64,000 nt of DNA from contig JANQIP010000139.1 in NCBI GenBank assembly GCA_028282095.1, positions 1 to 64,000 of the forward strand, given 5' to 3'. Below are positions 23,501 to 32,931 of this stretch, one piece after another. The stretch is from Xanthobacteraceae bacterium. GTDB lineage: Bacteria; Pseudomonadota; Alphaproteobacteria; Rhizobiales; Xanthobacteraceae. The number at the start of each line of letters is the position of its first letter. Position 1 is the stretch's first letter. Position numbers and translations under genes: made by a program. Below the pieces are notes generated by a model that saw only the letters and a list, made by a program, of their open reading frames with translations, was not told the origin of the DNA and ran no database searches.

Positions 23501-24366
23501 CGACCAGCTTCGTCTCGAACTCGGGCCGGCGTGACGCCGACCTCGCGGCGAAACGTCGTCGTCATGTGGCTTTGGGAGGAGAAACCGGTTGCATAGGCGA
23601 CGTCGGCGATCGGCTGATCCGTGATGCTCAGCAGGGCGCGCGCGGTCTCGATGCGACGGGCCAGCACATACTGGTGCGGCGGTTCACCGACCTTACGCTT
23701 GAAGGCCCGGCCGAACCGGTGGGTCTCGACGCCGGCGAGCCCCGCCAGAACTTCCAGTGAAAGGTTGGCGTCAAGATTGGCGTCGATATAGTCGAGGATC
23801 GGGCGCAGAACGCGATCGTCGAGAGTCATGCCGCGGCGGGTCGCCTGCTGGCGGGGCGGCAGACGCAACATCTCTACGATCAAGACGAAACCGAGCGCTT
23901 GCAGGTAGTCTTGCGACACGGTCTCCGCGCGCATACGGCGGCGCAGACGCCGGGCGAGTTCCGTCGTAAACGGCTTGGGACCTCCGATAATCACGCGGGA
24001 TTCGAGAAGGTCCGGCGGGGCTTGCAACGCCGCGGCGATGTCGGGTTTCAGCTTCTCGAGTTGAAACGTGAAGGCGAGTACCTCCGGCGCCGAGTTGGAT
24101 TGGCCGCGTAACAGGAAGTTGGCAGGCACGACGATATGTTCATGGGGCGGCCGCTCGTAATGCCGCAGCCGGTGACCCGCCAGCGAGCTCGATCCCTCGT
24201 CGGTGCTGAAGCTGATCGTGGCGAGCGTCTTGGGTAGTTTCACATTGAAGCTGCGTTCGCCCGCCGGCACGTGCTCGACGGAGAATTTTTCCAAACGAAT
24301 ACGCCGACGCCATTGCGGCACGCTGGCTTGCGGCGGCGCGTTGAGGCTCCTCACCTGTCGGTCCAT
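23497..24366 (-). CDS. AraC family transcriptional regulator (RclR-like position)
   Basis: Taken from Met at 24366 (MDRQVRSLNAPPQASVPQWR, 289 residues); an in-frame ATG at 24501 would add 45 residues of unlikely sequence. The C-terminal AraC/XylS DNA-binding domain has two helix-turn-helices: NLSLEVLAGLAGVETHRFGR and PIADVAYATGFSSQSHMTTT, with the RREVGVTPARVR end. Divergent from a VOC protein and an RclC-like protein, which recalls the rcl (reactive chlorine) locus, but no RclA was found. The stop codon is provided by repeat A, so the last one or two residues may differ from the ancestor. Confidence 0.85.
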   Translation of the reverse strand: MDRQVRSLNAPPQASVPQWRRRIRLEKFSVEHVPAGERSFNVKLPKTLATISFSTDEGSSSLAGHRLRHYERPPHEHIVVPANFLLRGQSNSAPEVLAFTFQLEKLKPDIAAALQAPPDLLESRVIIGGPKPFTTELARRLRRRMRAETVSQDYLQALGFVLIVEMLRLPPRQQATRRGMTLDDRVLRPILDYIDANLDANLSLEVLAGLAGVETHRFGRAFKRKVGEPPHQYVLARRIETARALLSITDQPIADVAYATGFSSQSHMTTTFRREVGVTPARVRDEAGR

Positions 24367-24606
24367 CCCGACCTCCCATACCAGCAGCGGTTCATGGGAA
24401 TCCCATCGGAAAGGTCGGGGTTGAACAGCGCAGTTGCCATTGCCGAAGCGCAGGAATCTGAAATGCCGAACGGTGAAAAATCCCAAGCCGGACATCAACA
24501 TTATTCGAAGGCCAGCGAGGCTAACTCGGTCGAACCGCCCCCTTCAAGCCCGTCAGATCGAAACCTGACGGGCCGCATGGGCCCGAAAACGAGGAGCAAT
24601 CGTGCC

Positions 24607-25014
24607 ATGGCAAGCACCCCGATCACCCGAGGCGCCCATCACATCGGCCTCACCGTTCCGGATCTGGCCGGAGCTCGCGCCTTCTTCGTCGACACGCTGG
24701 GATTCGATCAGGTCGGCGAGAAGCCCGACTACCCGGCCGTGTTCGTGAGCGACGGCACCACAATGATCACCCTGTGGCAGGCCGACCCTGCCAACGCAGT
24801 TCCGTTCGACCGCAAGAACAATGTCGGCCTGCACCACTTCGCTCTGAACGTCGAGAACTCGAACGCGCTCGACGAGTTGTACCATAAGCTCGACACCACC
24901 AATGGTGTCGACATCGAGTTCGCGCCGGAGCCGCTTACCGGCGGACCCACCAAGCACATGATGTGCTTCATCCCCGGCGGCATCCGCATGGAGTTCATCG
25001 CGCCGGGCGGCTGA
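24607..25014 (+). CDS. VOC (glyoxalase/bleomycin-resistance) superfamily protein
   Basis: 135 residues from ATG 24607 (MASTPITRGAHHIGLTVPDL). Two beta-alpha-beta-beta-beta modules; probable metal ligands in GAHHIGLTV, NNVGLHHFALNV and the Glu of GGIRMEFIAPGG. Function within the superfamily (lyase, dioxygenase, resistance) cannot be told. 32 bp ahead of the RclC-like gene and likely co-transcribed with it. Confidence 0.88.
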   Translation: MASTPITRGAHHIGLTVPDLAGARAFFVDTLGFDQVGEKPDYPAVFVSDGTTMITLWQADPANAVPFDRKNNVGLHHFALNVENSNALDELYHKLDTTNGVDIEFAPEPLTGGPTKHMMCFIPGGIRMEFIAPGG

Positions 25015-25046
25015 ACGGCCGGCGTTCGAGAACGAAGGAGGTAATC

Positions 25047-25553
25047 ATGACACACGCAACTCTGACCCCGACAGATCGTGCGGCGGCTGTCGGGACCGCC
25101 GCCGACCAAGTCTCGCGCGTTGGCCGCTATGTCACGCTGTACGCCCTCGTTCTGGTGTTCGGCTGGATCGGGGCGATGAAATTCACCGCGTACGAAGCCG
25201 AAGCCATCGAAGGCCTCGTCGCCTCGAGCCCGCTGCTCTCCTGGCTCTACATGGTCCTCGATCAGCGCGGCGCTGCCAATCTGATCGGCGTTGTCGAGAT
25301 CTCGGCGGCCGTGCTGCTCGCCGTCCGGCCGTGGTCGGCGATCGCAGGCGCATTCGGAGCTTTCATCGTCATCGCCACGACGGCGGTCACCTTGACGTTC
25401 GTGTTCACCGCTCCCGGCTGGGAGTCGAGCTTGGGCGGCTTCCCGGCGCTGTCGGTGGTGCCGGGGCAGTTCCTGCTCAAGGACGCCGTACTTTTTGGGG
25501 CCGCCTTGTGGATCCTCGGCGACGCCTTGCGGGAGCTGAGCGCCGCCCGCTGA
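25047..25553 (+). CDS. rclC: DUF417/YkgB-family membrane protein (RclC-like)
   Basis: 168 residues; ATG 25047 with an excellent AAGGAGG site. Four predicted membrane helices (YVTLYALVLVFGWIGAMKFT first). In Escherichia coli the homologue RclC belongs to the rclABC reactive-chlorine stress locus under an AraC-type regulator. Here an AraC gene is divergent, which supports a stress-response role, though partner genes differ. Symbol used by family only. Confidence 0.8.
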   Translation: MTHATLTPTDRAAAVGTAADQVSRVGRYVTLYALVLVFGWIGAMKFTAYEAEAIEGLVASSPLLSWLYMVLDQRGAANLIGVVEISAAVLLAVRPWSAIAGAFGAFIVIATTAVTLTFVFTAPGWESSLGGFPALSVVPGQFLLKDAVLFGAALWILGDALRELSAAR

Positions 25554-25757
25554 CGTTCGCCCGCAAGGTCGTCGACAAACGCGGCTTCGTCAGCGAGGAC
25601 GACATCACAGCGGTGCGCGCCGCCGGTCACGACGACGGCGCCGCCGCCGAGATCATCGCCAACGTCCTCGTCAATATCTTTACCAACCATCAACCACGGC
25701 GGCGAGAGCGAGATCGAGTTTCCGAAGGTCGAGCGCGCTTGGGCGAAGGCGGCCTGA
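25550..25757 (+). pseudogene. AhpD/carboxymuconolactone-decarboxylase-family remnant
   Basis: C-terminal piece only: LTFARKVVDKRGFVSEDDIT and AEIIANVLVNIFTNH match the end of AhpD-like peroxidases. After FTNH the frame shifts by one; the other frame continues HGGESEIEFPKVERAWAKAA and stops at 25757. No catalytic CxxC part remains. It begins right at the stop of the RclC-like gene, so a deletion removed its front half. Confidence 0.7.
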
Positions 25758-25828
25758 ACGAAGCCACGGCGGTGCGCCGACCCGGCGTTCCGCCGCTTCA
25801 AGCTTGGGGATCGAAACGGAAACCGGCC

Positions 25829-26200
25829 ATGATCAAGCTCGATTTCAATCCACCGCGCGGCGCGACTCCCATGTCCCCGGACGAGGATCCACCCCTGTCC
25901 CCGTTTCACGCGGGCGAACACTCCGTCCAGGGGCGCCTCGGCGTCCGCGACATCGAGACTTGGGCACGCAAGATCGTGTGCTCATATCTGCCGGAGCAGC
26001 ATCGAGCCTTCCACACTGCGATGCCATTCCTCGTCGTTGCGGCGCGCGACGAGCATGGACGGCCGTGGGCGACCATTCTCGCAGGCCACGAAGGCTTCGT
26101 GCTTCGCGTGGATGAAGCAAATGGCATTCGTCGCATACGATCAGTCCGAGATCAGCGAAGGCAATCAGACATGCAGGAGCCCCCGGCAAGGCTCATTTGA
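25829..26200 (+). pseudogene. PNPOx-like flavin oxidoreductase, N-terminal fragment
   Basis: 123 codons. SPFHAGEHSVQGRLGVRDIE, LPEQHRAFHTAMPFLVVAAR and GRPWATILAGHEGFVLRVDE match the start of the pyridoxamine-5-phosphate-oxidase-like domain found at the front of long FAD/ferredoxin oxidoreductases. After about residue 95 the similarity ends and the reading frame runs into unrelated DNA, stopping before a REP repeat. A truncated gene. Confidence 0.65.
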
Positions 26201-26228
26201 ATTTGCCTCGATGTCAGAGCGGGAATGG

Positions 26229-26338
26229 CGTCTAGAGCGCGATTGCTTTGGGCTGATTCAATCGCGTCCTTTTTCTCTTTGTTTGGCCGCACGATCTTTT
26301 ACGAAAAGTCTGCCAACTTTTCGGGATCATGCTCTAGC
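26229..26338. repeat. REP-like composite repeat
   Basis: Two hairpins: GCGCGATTGC ... CAATCGCG (26234-26266) and the REP core CGAAAAGT / ACTTTTCGGGATCATGCTCTAG (to 26337). This two-hairpin unit recurs throughout the window. Confidence 0.85.
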
Positions 26339-26374
26339 CACGCCGGCTCAAGGTGGTGCGCACGGTGTCGAGTG

Positions 26375-27562
26375 TCACAAATAGCTCCACCACCATCCTC
26401 GACCGTTGCTCTTCAAATCAGCGAACCATCGGCAGATGGGGTAGAGCATAATGAGCACCAGAACCCAGACGAGATAAACGCCTAGTAGGCTAAAGCCGAG
26501 CTCAGGTGTGCGTACTATGTCGCCCGTCATCAAGAAGGCGGTTGCGACGGCGAGTAAATGAATCAGGTAGATGTGGATGACGTAGTAGAAGAGGGGAACC
26601 TGTCCGAATACGGATAGGAACTGTGTGAATGAGCCTCGCGTGCGCTCAAAGGACGCGAGCAGCATCAGCGCAGGTCCTAGCGTCATCATAAGATAGAGCA
26701 GAGATGGCGGGTACTTCTCGCAATTGAGGAAGGACAGAACGGTCTCAAGCCAGGTTTCCTGAACGGCCCATGTAGCCGGATCACCGTAAATGTTGGTGGC
26801 ACGAAGGACTATGAAACCAAGGGTGATCGCTGCGCCAAGGCGGAGCAAGACCCGTTGCCGGGAGCGGGTCTCTAGCTGCATCACCGGACCAAGCAGATAG
26901 CCGGCAGCCATTACGCCGATCCAGGGGACTAAAGGGTATAGGACATAGAAGGTCGCCTGATCGCCGAGATGTATGCGACCCGGTTCATGAAGAACACGCC
27001 AAGCCCATGCCGCTTCGCCGAGTTCGTGTGCTCGGATCGAGTCGAACAGATTGTGCCCGGCTATAATGAGAAGGGTAAGTCCCGCAATGAGCCAGCGGGG
27101 CAGCCAGACGATTGCCGATAGCGCGATCATGGAGCTGCCGATGGCAAAGATGATGCCACCGGTCATTCGGAGAACATCGAAGTCGAACCCCCAGCCGAAC
27201 TTGATGAGTGTTAAATCAATAAGGATCAACCAAACGCCTCGGGTAAGTAGGAAGCGACTCAAGTCGCCAACTGTCCTTTCGCGCCCATACAGAAAAGCCG
27301 AAAGCCCCGAGAGAAAGATGAAGGTTGGCGCGCAGATGTGGGTTGCCCAGCGCGTAAAAAACAGCGCGGGTTCGGTCACGTCGCGAGGATTGAATCCAGT
27401 ATTGCTGAAGAAATCACGCGTGTGGTCCAAGGCCATGATGGCCATAACGAGCCCGCGCAGAATATCGACGGAAGCGATGCGCGTAGATCTCTCAGAGGCT
27501 GCAGCTGCGGATCCCATCAAGCCGGTTGGTCCTGCGGATCGGGAGACAGTGTTGGGGGCCAT
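26375..27562 (-). CDS. DUF1624 (heparan-alpha-glucosaminide N-acetyltransferase-like) membrane protein
   Basis: 395 residues from ATG 27562, which has AAGGTGG eight bases upstream; an in-frame GTG lies four codons earlier. Ten or so membrane helices. The N-terminal ASVDILRGLVMAIMALDHTR is the family hallmark, with the Asp-His pair thought to bind the acetyl acceptor or donor. Likely transacylates a periplasmic or membrane glycan. Monocistronic, with repeats on both sides. Confidence 0.88.
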   Translation of the reverse strand: MAPNTVSRSAGPTGLMGSAAAASERSTRIASVDILRGLVMAIMALDHTRDFFSNTGFNPRDVTEPALFFTRWATHICAPTFIFLSGLSAFLYGRERTVGDLSRFLLTRGVWLILIDLTLIKFGWGFDFDVLRMTGGIIFAIGSSMIALSAIVWLPRWLIAGLTLLIIAGHNLFDSIRAHELGEAAWAWRVLHEPGRIHLGDQATFYVLYPLVPWIGVMAAGYLLGPVMQLETRSRQRVLLRLGAAITLGFIVLRATNIYGDPATWAVQETWLETVLSFLNCEKYPPSLLYLMMTLGPALMLLASFERTRGSFTQFLSVFGQVPLFYYVIHIYLIHLLAVATAFLMTGDIVRTPELGFSLLGVYLVWVLVLIMLYPICRWFADLKSNGRGWWWSYL

Positions 27563-27691
27563 CAAAGACGCCACCTTATTGCGGGACTAGGCGTTACCTT
27601 ACCTATGATAGATTTACCGGTCCGAGAGAACAGCTTTCCGGCTTAAAGCAGACATCTCGGATCTCCAAGCCGATGTCAGCTCATGACCCTT

Positions 27692-27795
27692 AGAGCATGA
27701 TCCCGAAAAGTTGCAGACTTTTCGGACAAGATCATGTGACAGAACAAAGAAGATTAGAGCGCGATCGATTCAAGCAAAATGAATCGCGCTCTAGA
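27692..27795. repeat. REP-like composite repeat, inverted
   Basis: REP core (GAGCATGATCCCGAAAAG ... CTTTTCGGACAAGATCATG) followed by the GCGCGAT ... ATCGCGC hairpin and CTCTAG. The outer CTAG begins one base or so beyond the stop codon of the TRAP permease at 27796. Confidence 0.85.
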
Positions 27796-29922
27796 TCATA
27801 AGGTCGCCCGAGCTGTCTTACGACCAAGCCGCAGATGCAGAGCGAAGACGGCCAAGAAGACGACCAGTCCGACGATGTGCTGGAGCACATAACCCGGCCA
27901 CAGCAGCGCCAGCGCAGACCCGAGCAAAGCAAGGCGCAGTCCGATGTTGACCGGGCGTTCGAGATACCCCTCGAGAACCCCTGCCAAGGCGTAAATCCCG
28001 ACCAAGCCGAAGGCGAAGACCGACAGCACCTCATACCAGCTGCCGCCCAGGAAATGCGTATAGGCGAATAGCAAAGGCACGATGTAGAGACCCTTGGCGA
28101 CCTTCCATGCGGTAAAACCGGTGGCCATCGGAGGTGTCTTGGCGATCGCTGCGGCAGTGAACGCGGTCAGGCAAACTGGCGGTGTGACGTTGGAGTCCTG
28201 ACTGAGCCAGAAGATGATCATATGCGCCGACAACAGTGCGAGTGTCAGCGTCTTCGCGGTGAGAATTTGATCGCGCGACGCGTTCACCAGATCGATTGGC
28301 ACTTTGTCCAGGAGTGCTTTTGCCGCCTCGTAGGACATTGGCTGGCCGAGCGTTTCGGCGAGCTCCGGAGCGGCGATCAGCAGGATCGCCTTGGCATCCT
28401 CGGGCACCGCCCCGGATGCGATGACGTCGATGATCTCAAGGTTGGAGATCAGATTATAGAGCGCCGGCGCGGACAGGATGCCGAGCACGATATAGGCCGC
28501 CGTGACCGGCAGGCCCATCCCCAGGACGAGCGATGCCAGGGCGATCAGGATGAAGGCGATCAGCAGGCTGTCGCCCGCCCAAGTGGTGATCATCAGCGAG
28601 AAGGTGTTGCCGATGCCGGCCGTGGCGATGACGTTGACGATCAGCCCGACGCTGCATAGCAGGATCGCAGTCGTGATCATGTTGCGCGCGCCGAGCGCCA
28701 GGGCCGCAACGATGGCCTTCGGGCCCATCTTGTTCGGCGTCAGCCAGGATGCGACGATAACCGCCAGGATCGATATGCCTGCGGCATAGGTCGGCGTCAG
28801 CCCGTAGATCAGCAGTCCGATTAGGACCGAAATCGGCAAGAGGAACGGCAGGCCTCCCTTGCGCAAAACCTCGCCTGCCTTGACACCCTCCTCATCAATG
28901 ACAGCGAGGCCGGACTTCTTGGCCTCGATGCGAACGAACATGGCGACAGAGGCGAAATAGAGAATCGCGGGCAAGACGCTGACGGCAACGATCGTCGCGT
29001 AGGGGATCTGCGTGTAGCTCGCCATCACGAAGGCGCCCGCGCCCATGATCGGTGGCATCAGCTGGCCCCCGGTGGAGGCGGCTGCCTCGACAGCGGCAGC
29101 GAACCGAGGCGGGAACCCGGCCTTCTTCATCAGGGGAATCGTAATGACGCCGGTAGAGGCGGTATTGGCGACGGCCGAGCCGGAGATCGTTCCTGTCAGC
29201 CCGGAGGCGATGACAGCGACCAGGCCGGGCCCACCGACGGTCTTGCCCGCGGCCGCGCGCGCCAAGTCGATGATGAAATCACCGGCGCCAGAGCGCAATA
29301 GGAAGGCGCCGAAGAGAATGAACATGAACACAAAGGTTGAGGAAATGCGGGCGATGTTGCCGAACAGGCCATCATCGCCATAGATGCTTCGAAACAAAAT
29401 CGTTTCCCAGGACAGGCCTGAGAATTTGAACACGCCGCCGATCAGGCTGCCCCACCAGCCCAAATAAGTGAGCGCCAGGATGATCAGGATCGGGATGATC
29501 CAGCCCGTGGTGCGGCGCGTGAACTCGATGGCCGAGAGGATGAGCGCGATCCCCAGCACCCACTCGATCGGATTGAGCCGCACGCCGCGGGCGTAGATGG
29601 CGTCCTCGGCCGCAACCATGTAGATCGCGGCGAAGGCGGCGATCAGGCCAATGGCAATGTCGACCGCGAGAACGAAACGCCCGCCAGCCACCGTCCTCCA
29701 TCCGCACATGGGAAACAGCAGCGCACAGAGCAGCGCGAAACCGGCGTAATGCAACCCATTCTGCAGCAGCTGCGGCAGGATGGTCAGCACATTGAAGTAG
29801 ATGTGCAGCACAGAGATCCCGACACCCAGGGCGACAATCACGTTGCCGAAAATGCCAGTCTCGCTGCGTAAGAACGTTTCGTGCTCGTCGGTCTTAGAGG
29901 CAGGGCCGCTGGGGGCGCTCAT
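27796..29922 (-). CDS. TRAP transporter fused permease (DctQ-DctM, TAXI type)
   Basis: 708 residues from Met at 29922. N-terminal DctQ-like helices (to about residue 150) followed by a large DctM-type domain with LTGTISGSAVANTASTGVIT, AAVEAAASTGGQLMPPIMGA and SQDSNVTPPVCLTAFTAAAI. Fused 4TM-12TM permeases pair with TAXI-type binding proteins, and one lies directly upstream. Transport substrate unknown; TAXI systems often take glutamate, alpha-ketoglutarate or C4 acids. Confidence 0.94.
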   Translation of the reverse strand: MSAPSGPASKTDEHETFLRSETGIFGNVIVALGVGISVLHIYFNVLTILPQLLQNGLHYAGFALLCALLFPMCGWRTVAGGRFVLAVDIAIGLIAAFAAIYMVAAEDAIYARGVRLNPIEWVLGIALILSAIEFTRRTTGWIIPILIILALTYLGWWGSLIGGVFKFSGLSWETILFRSIYGDDGLFGNIARISSTFVFMFILFGAFLLRSGAGDFIIDLARAAAGKTVGGPGLVAVIASGLTGTISGSAVANTASTGVITIPLMKKAGFPPRFAAAVEAAASTGGQLMPPIMGAGAFVMASYTQIPYATIVAVSVLPAILYFASVAMFVRIEAKKSGLAVIDEEGVKAGEVLRKGGLPFLLPISVLIGLLIYGLTPTYAAGISILAVIVASWLTPNKMGPKAIVAALALGARNMITTAILLCSVGLIVNVIATAGIGNTFSLMITTWAGDSLLIAFILIALASLVLGMGLPVTAAYIVLGILSAPALYNLISNLEIIDVIASGAVPEDAKAILLIAAPELAETLGQPMSYEAAKALLDKVPIDLVNASRDQILTAKTLTLALLSAHMIIFWLSQDSNVTPPVCLTAFTAAAIAKTPPMATGFTAWKVAKGLYIVPLLFAYTHFLGGSWYEVLSVFAFGLVGIYALAGVLEGYLERPVNIGLRLALLGSALALLWPGYVLQHIVGLVVFLAVFALHLRLGRKTARATL

Positions 29923-29975
29923 CCGGCTGTCCCGCTGCACAATTTGGCCAAGACCTTACACGTCAACGCAAAGCC

Positions 29976-29998
29976 GGCCCGGCGGCATGCGCCGGGCC
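29976..29998 (-). promoter_or_regulatory. Hairpin between TAXI receptor and permease genes
   Basis: Perfect 9-bp stem GGCCCGGCG-GCATG-CGCCGGGCC, very stable. On the coding strand it is followed only by a short T run, so it could partly terminate or protect the upstream message, giving more receptor than permease, as is common in binding-protein operons. Confidence 0.6.
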
Positions 29999-30025
29999 CT
30001 TAAGCACCATCAGTCGGTTGGCGTG

Positions 30026-31051
30026 CTACTTCGCCACCGACTTGTCTGGAATGGCAAGGCCGACCTCCTTGAAGTACTTCGCGGCGCCCGGATGCAGCGG
30101 CACCGGAAGGCCGGCGATGGCACGCTTGATGTCCATCGCCTTGGTTGCCTTATGAATGGAATTGAGGAACGGCAGGTTCTCATAGATGGTCTTGGTAATC
30201 TGATAGACCGCGTCCTCGTCAACGTCGGCACGCACGGCCAGGAAGTTCGGCTGCGCGATTGTGTTCACATCCTTGTCGACGCCCGGATACGTTCCCGCCG
30301 GGATCGTGTACTCGGTCCACAGACCCAGGCCGCCATCGGCCTTCTTGGCTTGCTCAGAGGTGAAGTTCAGCAGCTTGGCGTTGTCACCCATCGCCGCCAA
30401 GACCTTGGTGACCGCGCTGGTCGGCACGCCGGCCGGCGTTCCCATCCCGGCGACCTGCCCGTTCTGCAGCGCATCTCCGCTCGGGCCGTATCCGACATAG
30501 ACAAGTTCGTAGTCCTTATCGATGTCGATTCCCAGATTACCGAGGATCATCCGGTTGGACCCGATCGTGCCCGAGTTCCGTCGGCCCATCGCCATCTTCA
30601 TCCCCTTCAACCCGGCAAGGTCGGCTACGGTCCCCGTCTTCGTGTACTTTGAGGCGATCGTGAACTGCTCGACATTCTGCCAAAGCATAGTGACCGAGCG
30701 CATCTCTTTCTGTGGCCCATCGGCCTTCACGGGGCCGGTGCCGTTCCAGGCGTAATAGCCGTACAGACCCTGGAGAATCGCAAACTGCGCCTCGTTGTCG
30801 CGCAGCAGTTTCACGTTCTCGCCGGAGCCGGCCGAGTTGATCGCCGACATGTTGATCTTCAGCTTAGGCTGGAGCTTAACTTTGACAAGGGTAGCGAGTG
30901 CCACGCCGACCGGATAGTAGGTACCGCCCGTACTAGCGGTAGCGAGCAGATAGCTGCGCTCTTTGGCGGCATGTCCAGGCGTGGACGCGACCAAAGCTAC
31001 GCTGAATGCGGCGGCAACCGAGGCGTGCGCAAGCAAGCGCGTGACCTTCAT
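30026..31051 (-). CDS. TAXI family TRAP transporter solute-binding protein
   Basis: 341 residues. Signal peptide MKVTRLLAHASVAAAFSVAL ending near ATPGHA-like APGHAA. The family mark ATASTGGTYYPVGVALATLV is at the mature N-terminus; later YLLATASTG, LRDNEAQFAILQGLYGY and PNFLAVRADVDEDAVYQITK. Periplasmic receptor for the fused permease downstream (about 100 bp). First gene of the operon; the A/B-type repeat B lies 118 bp upstream. Confidence 0.94.
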   Translation of the reverse strand: MKVTRLLAHASVAAAFSVALVASTPGHAAKERSYLLATASTGGTYYPVGVALATLVKVKLQPKLKINMSAINSAGSGENVKLLRDNEAQFAILQGLYGYYAWNGTGPVKADGPQKEMRSVTMLWQNVEQFTIASKYTKTGTVADLAGLKGMKMAMGRRNSGTIGSNRMILGNLGIDIDKDYELVYVGYGPSGDALQNGQVAGMGTPAGVPTSAVTKVLAAMGDNAKLLNFTSEQAKKADGGLGLWTEYTIPAGTYPGVDKDVNTIAQPNFLAVRADVDEDAVYQITKTIYENLPFLNSIHKATKAMDIKRAIAGLPVPLHPGAAKYFKEVGLAIPDKSVAK

Positions 31052-31168
31052 GGCATTTTCTCCCTGTCACCGGCAACCGTTCTGGGTCGGCTTTGTTGCA
31101 AAATAGGGCTGCGAGGTAGCCTGGCACAGTTACGACCAAAACCCAACTCAATGCTCGTTGGATGCTTT

Positions 31169-31220
31169 GTGATGCAGCACCAACACAATGGGACGAGCCC
31201 AAGCGTTGGTGCCGCATCAC
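31169..31220. repeat. Palindromic repeat B, solo copy
   Basis: 52-nt hairpin GTGATGCAGCACCAACAC ... GTTGGTGCCGCATCAC with one stem change (CAGCA for CGGCA). No element A beside it. Upstream of the TAXI receptor gene. Confidence 0.88.
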
Positions 31221-31485
31221 TAACAATCGGCTCACAGCCATCGGCGGATTCTTCCTTATCCTCGCCAGCCAACGACCAGTTCAGCCCTTGGCGGGACATC
31301 TTCTCATTCAACGTCGCCGGGGCATCTCCAACTCGGGCAAGTACACGTCATATACCTCCGCCCGATTTTTTCAGAGTATCGCAAACCTGTCCTTGTCGTA
31401 AATTTCATCCGGTTGGCCAGTGACGCAGAATCGAGTGACCTTGTCCGCCGATATTGTATGCTTTCAAACAGAGGGTTTGGGTCCG

Positions 31486-31698
31486 TTAGTGGCACGACTC
31501 GGTCTTCGGCGTACGGGCAGAGCGTGTCTGCTCTGCCCGCCAATTTCGGACCTCAACCTGCTCAGCAATCGCGAGCGCATCGTCAACCTCGATCCCAAGG
31601 TAGCGAACCGTGCTCTCGATCTTGGTGAGCCCGAGCAGCAGTTGGACAGCTCGTAGATTGCCGGTCCGGCGATAGATCAGCGTTGCCTTGGTCCGGGA
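31486..31698 (-). pseudogene. Phage-type tyrosine integrase, C-terminal remnant
   Basis: 70 codons: SRTKATLIYRRTGNLRAVQL, then LLGLTKIESTVRYLGIEVDD and ALAIAEQVEV. This is the end of an integrase with the catalytic Tyr in STVRYLG and the preceding helix, but the Arg and His catalytic parts upstream are gone. Marks a decayed integrated element. Confidence 0.8.
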
Positions 31699-31847
31699 CC
31701 ATCTTCGCCGCGACGTTGACGTCGATTGGCACTGTGAATTCGCGAGTCATGTCGTCACGGCCAGAACCTCGCCTCCTTTGATACGCATATTCAGGTCGCC
31801 GAACACCGCGCCGCCTGGTTTACAAGCTGCTTCTTCCAGACATAAAT

Positions 31848-31970
31848 CTAATTCGGATGAACCTGATAGCGCTGCGCCAGATCGGCAGCCGTCGCCTTTT
31901 CCCGCAGTGCTTCCAGGGCGATCTTTGCCCCCAGCGCCGCGTCAATCTTCCCTCTCGTCCGCTGCGTCAT
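31848..31970 (-). pseudogene. IS3-family transposase OrfA remnant
   Basis: 41 codons MTQRTRGKIDAALGAKIALE, then ALREKATAADLAQRYQVHPN, ended by TAG where relatives have Gln; reading on gives IYVWKKQL, the normal continuation. Helix-turn-helix domain of IS3-type OrfA. No OrfB or ends were found. Confidence 0.8.
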
Positions 31971-32041
31971 CTTCCGCTCCGTCTGTCGTGACGGAACGGC
32001 TCCAAATCCAATCAGCCAACTGGTCCGATTCTCGGGGGCCA

Positions 32042-32554
32042 CTACACTTGATTGTCAGAGATTGCGGGCCGAATGGGCAATGTGATGCGTACGATCAATC
32101 CACTCGGAGCCGCATCGTGGAGCGTGACCTCGCCACCGTGATCCTCAATGATCGCCTTGGCGATCGGCAGGCCCAGTCCGAAGCCGGCATTGTCTCGCAG
32201 CGCGCGCGCGGGATCACCGCGATAAAACGGCTCGAAGGCTTGCTGCTTCTGCTCGTTGCTTAATCCGGGGCCGTCGTCGATGATCTCGATGACGGCATGT
32301 CCGTTGTCGGCAAGCAGTCGGACTCTGACTTTTTCACCGTATCGGGTCGCATTATCGACGATATTGGTGACGGCGCGCGTAATCAAATCCGGGTCACAGA
32401 CGACCGTGACATGACGCGGCCCCTCATAGATGACGTCTTTCCCGATGTCCGCAGATTCGTCGCACACTGTCTGAAGCAAGGACGACATGTCGACGTGGTC
32501 ACGCTTGAGGCCACGTTTTTCCGCGTGTAAATACTCAAGCGCGGATTGCGTCAT
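32042..32554 (-). pseudogene. Sensor histidine kinase, C-terminal (ATPase) half
   Basis: 170 codons. Retains the end of the dimerisation helix (MTQSALEYLHAEKRGLKRDH) and the HATPase domain with N box NIVDNATRYGE, G1 DDGPGL, F box FEPFYRGD and G2 GFGLGLPIAK. The sensor, HAMP and phospho-accepting His regions are missing: DNA upstream belongs to a DevC permease fragment on the other strand. Cannot autophosphorylate. No response regulator nearby. Confidence 0.8.
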
Positions 32555-32566
32555 CGTCTCGTTTCA

Positions 32567-32931
32567 TCTTCAGCTTCGGCGCGATTGTCGGGCTTTTCGT
32601 TGGCGCGATCGTCGTTGTGCAAATCCTCTCGACCGACGTGCAGGACCACCGCGCCGAATACGCGACTTTCAAGGCGATGGGGTTCACCGACCGCTATCTC
32701 CACGGGATCGTGTTTGAATAGTCGGCCATATTGACCGTGCTCGGCTTCCTGCCGGGTCTGCTGATCTCGCTCACCTTCCATGAAGTGGTTAGGCGCGGCA
32801 TATCGATGCCGATCACCATGCCCTTCGAGCGGATCGCGCTTGTCTTCGCCCTGACCGCCGTGATGTGCGTCATCTCCGGCGCAATTGCGATGCGGCGCGT
32901 GCAAAAGGCCGATCCGGCGGAGGTGTTCTGA
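32567..32931 (+). pseudogene. devC: DevC-type ABC transporter permease (FtsX-like), C-terminal fragment
   Basis: Reads FSFGAIVGLFVGAIVVVQIL, then STDVQDHRAEYATFKAMGFT and ISGAIAMRRVQKADPAEVF, the end of DevC permeases, but lacks the first two thirds and has an in-frame TAG at about 32719 (GIVFE-stop-SAILT). The final TGA overlaps the ATG of the ATPase gene (TGATG), the native operon junction. Head to head with the half histidine kinase, so one deletion or inversion probably made both stumps. Confidence 0.82.

Noticed and set aside
24367..24501. 45-residue N-terminal extension of the AraC regulator
   Set aside because: No ribosome site, atypical residues; the later Met fits the family better.
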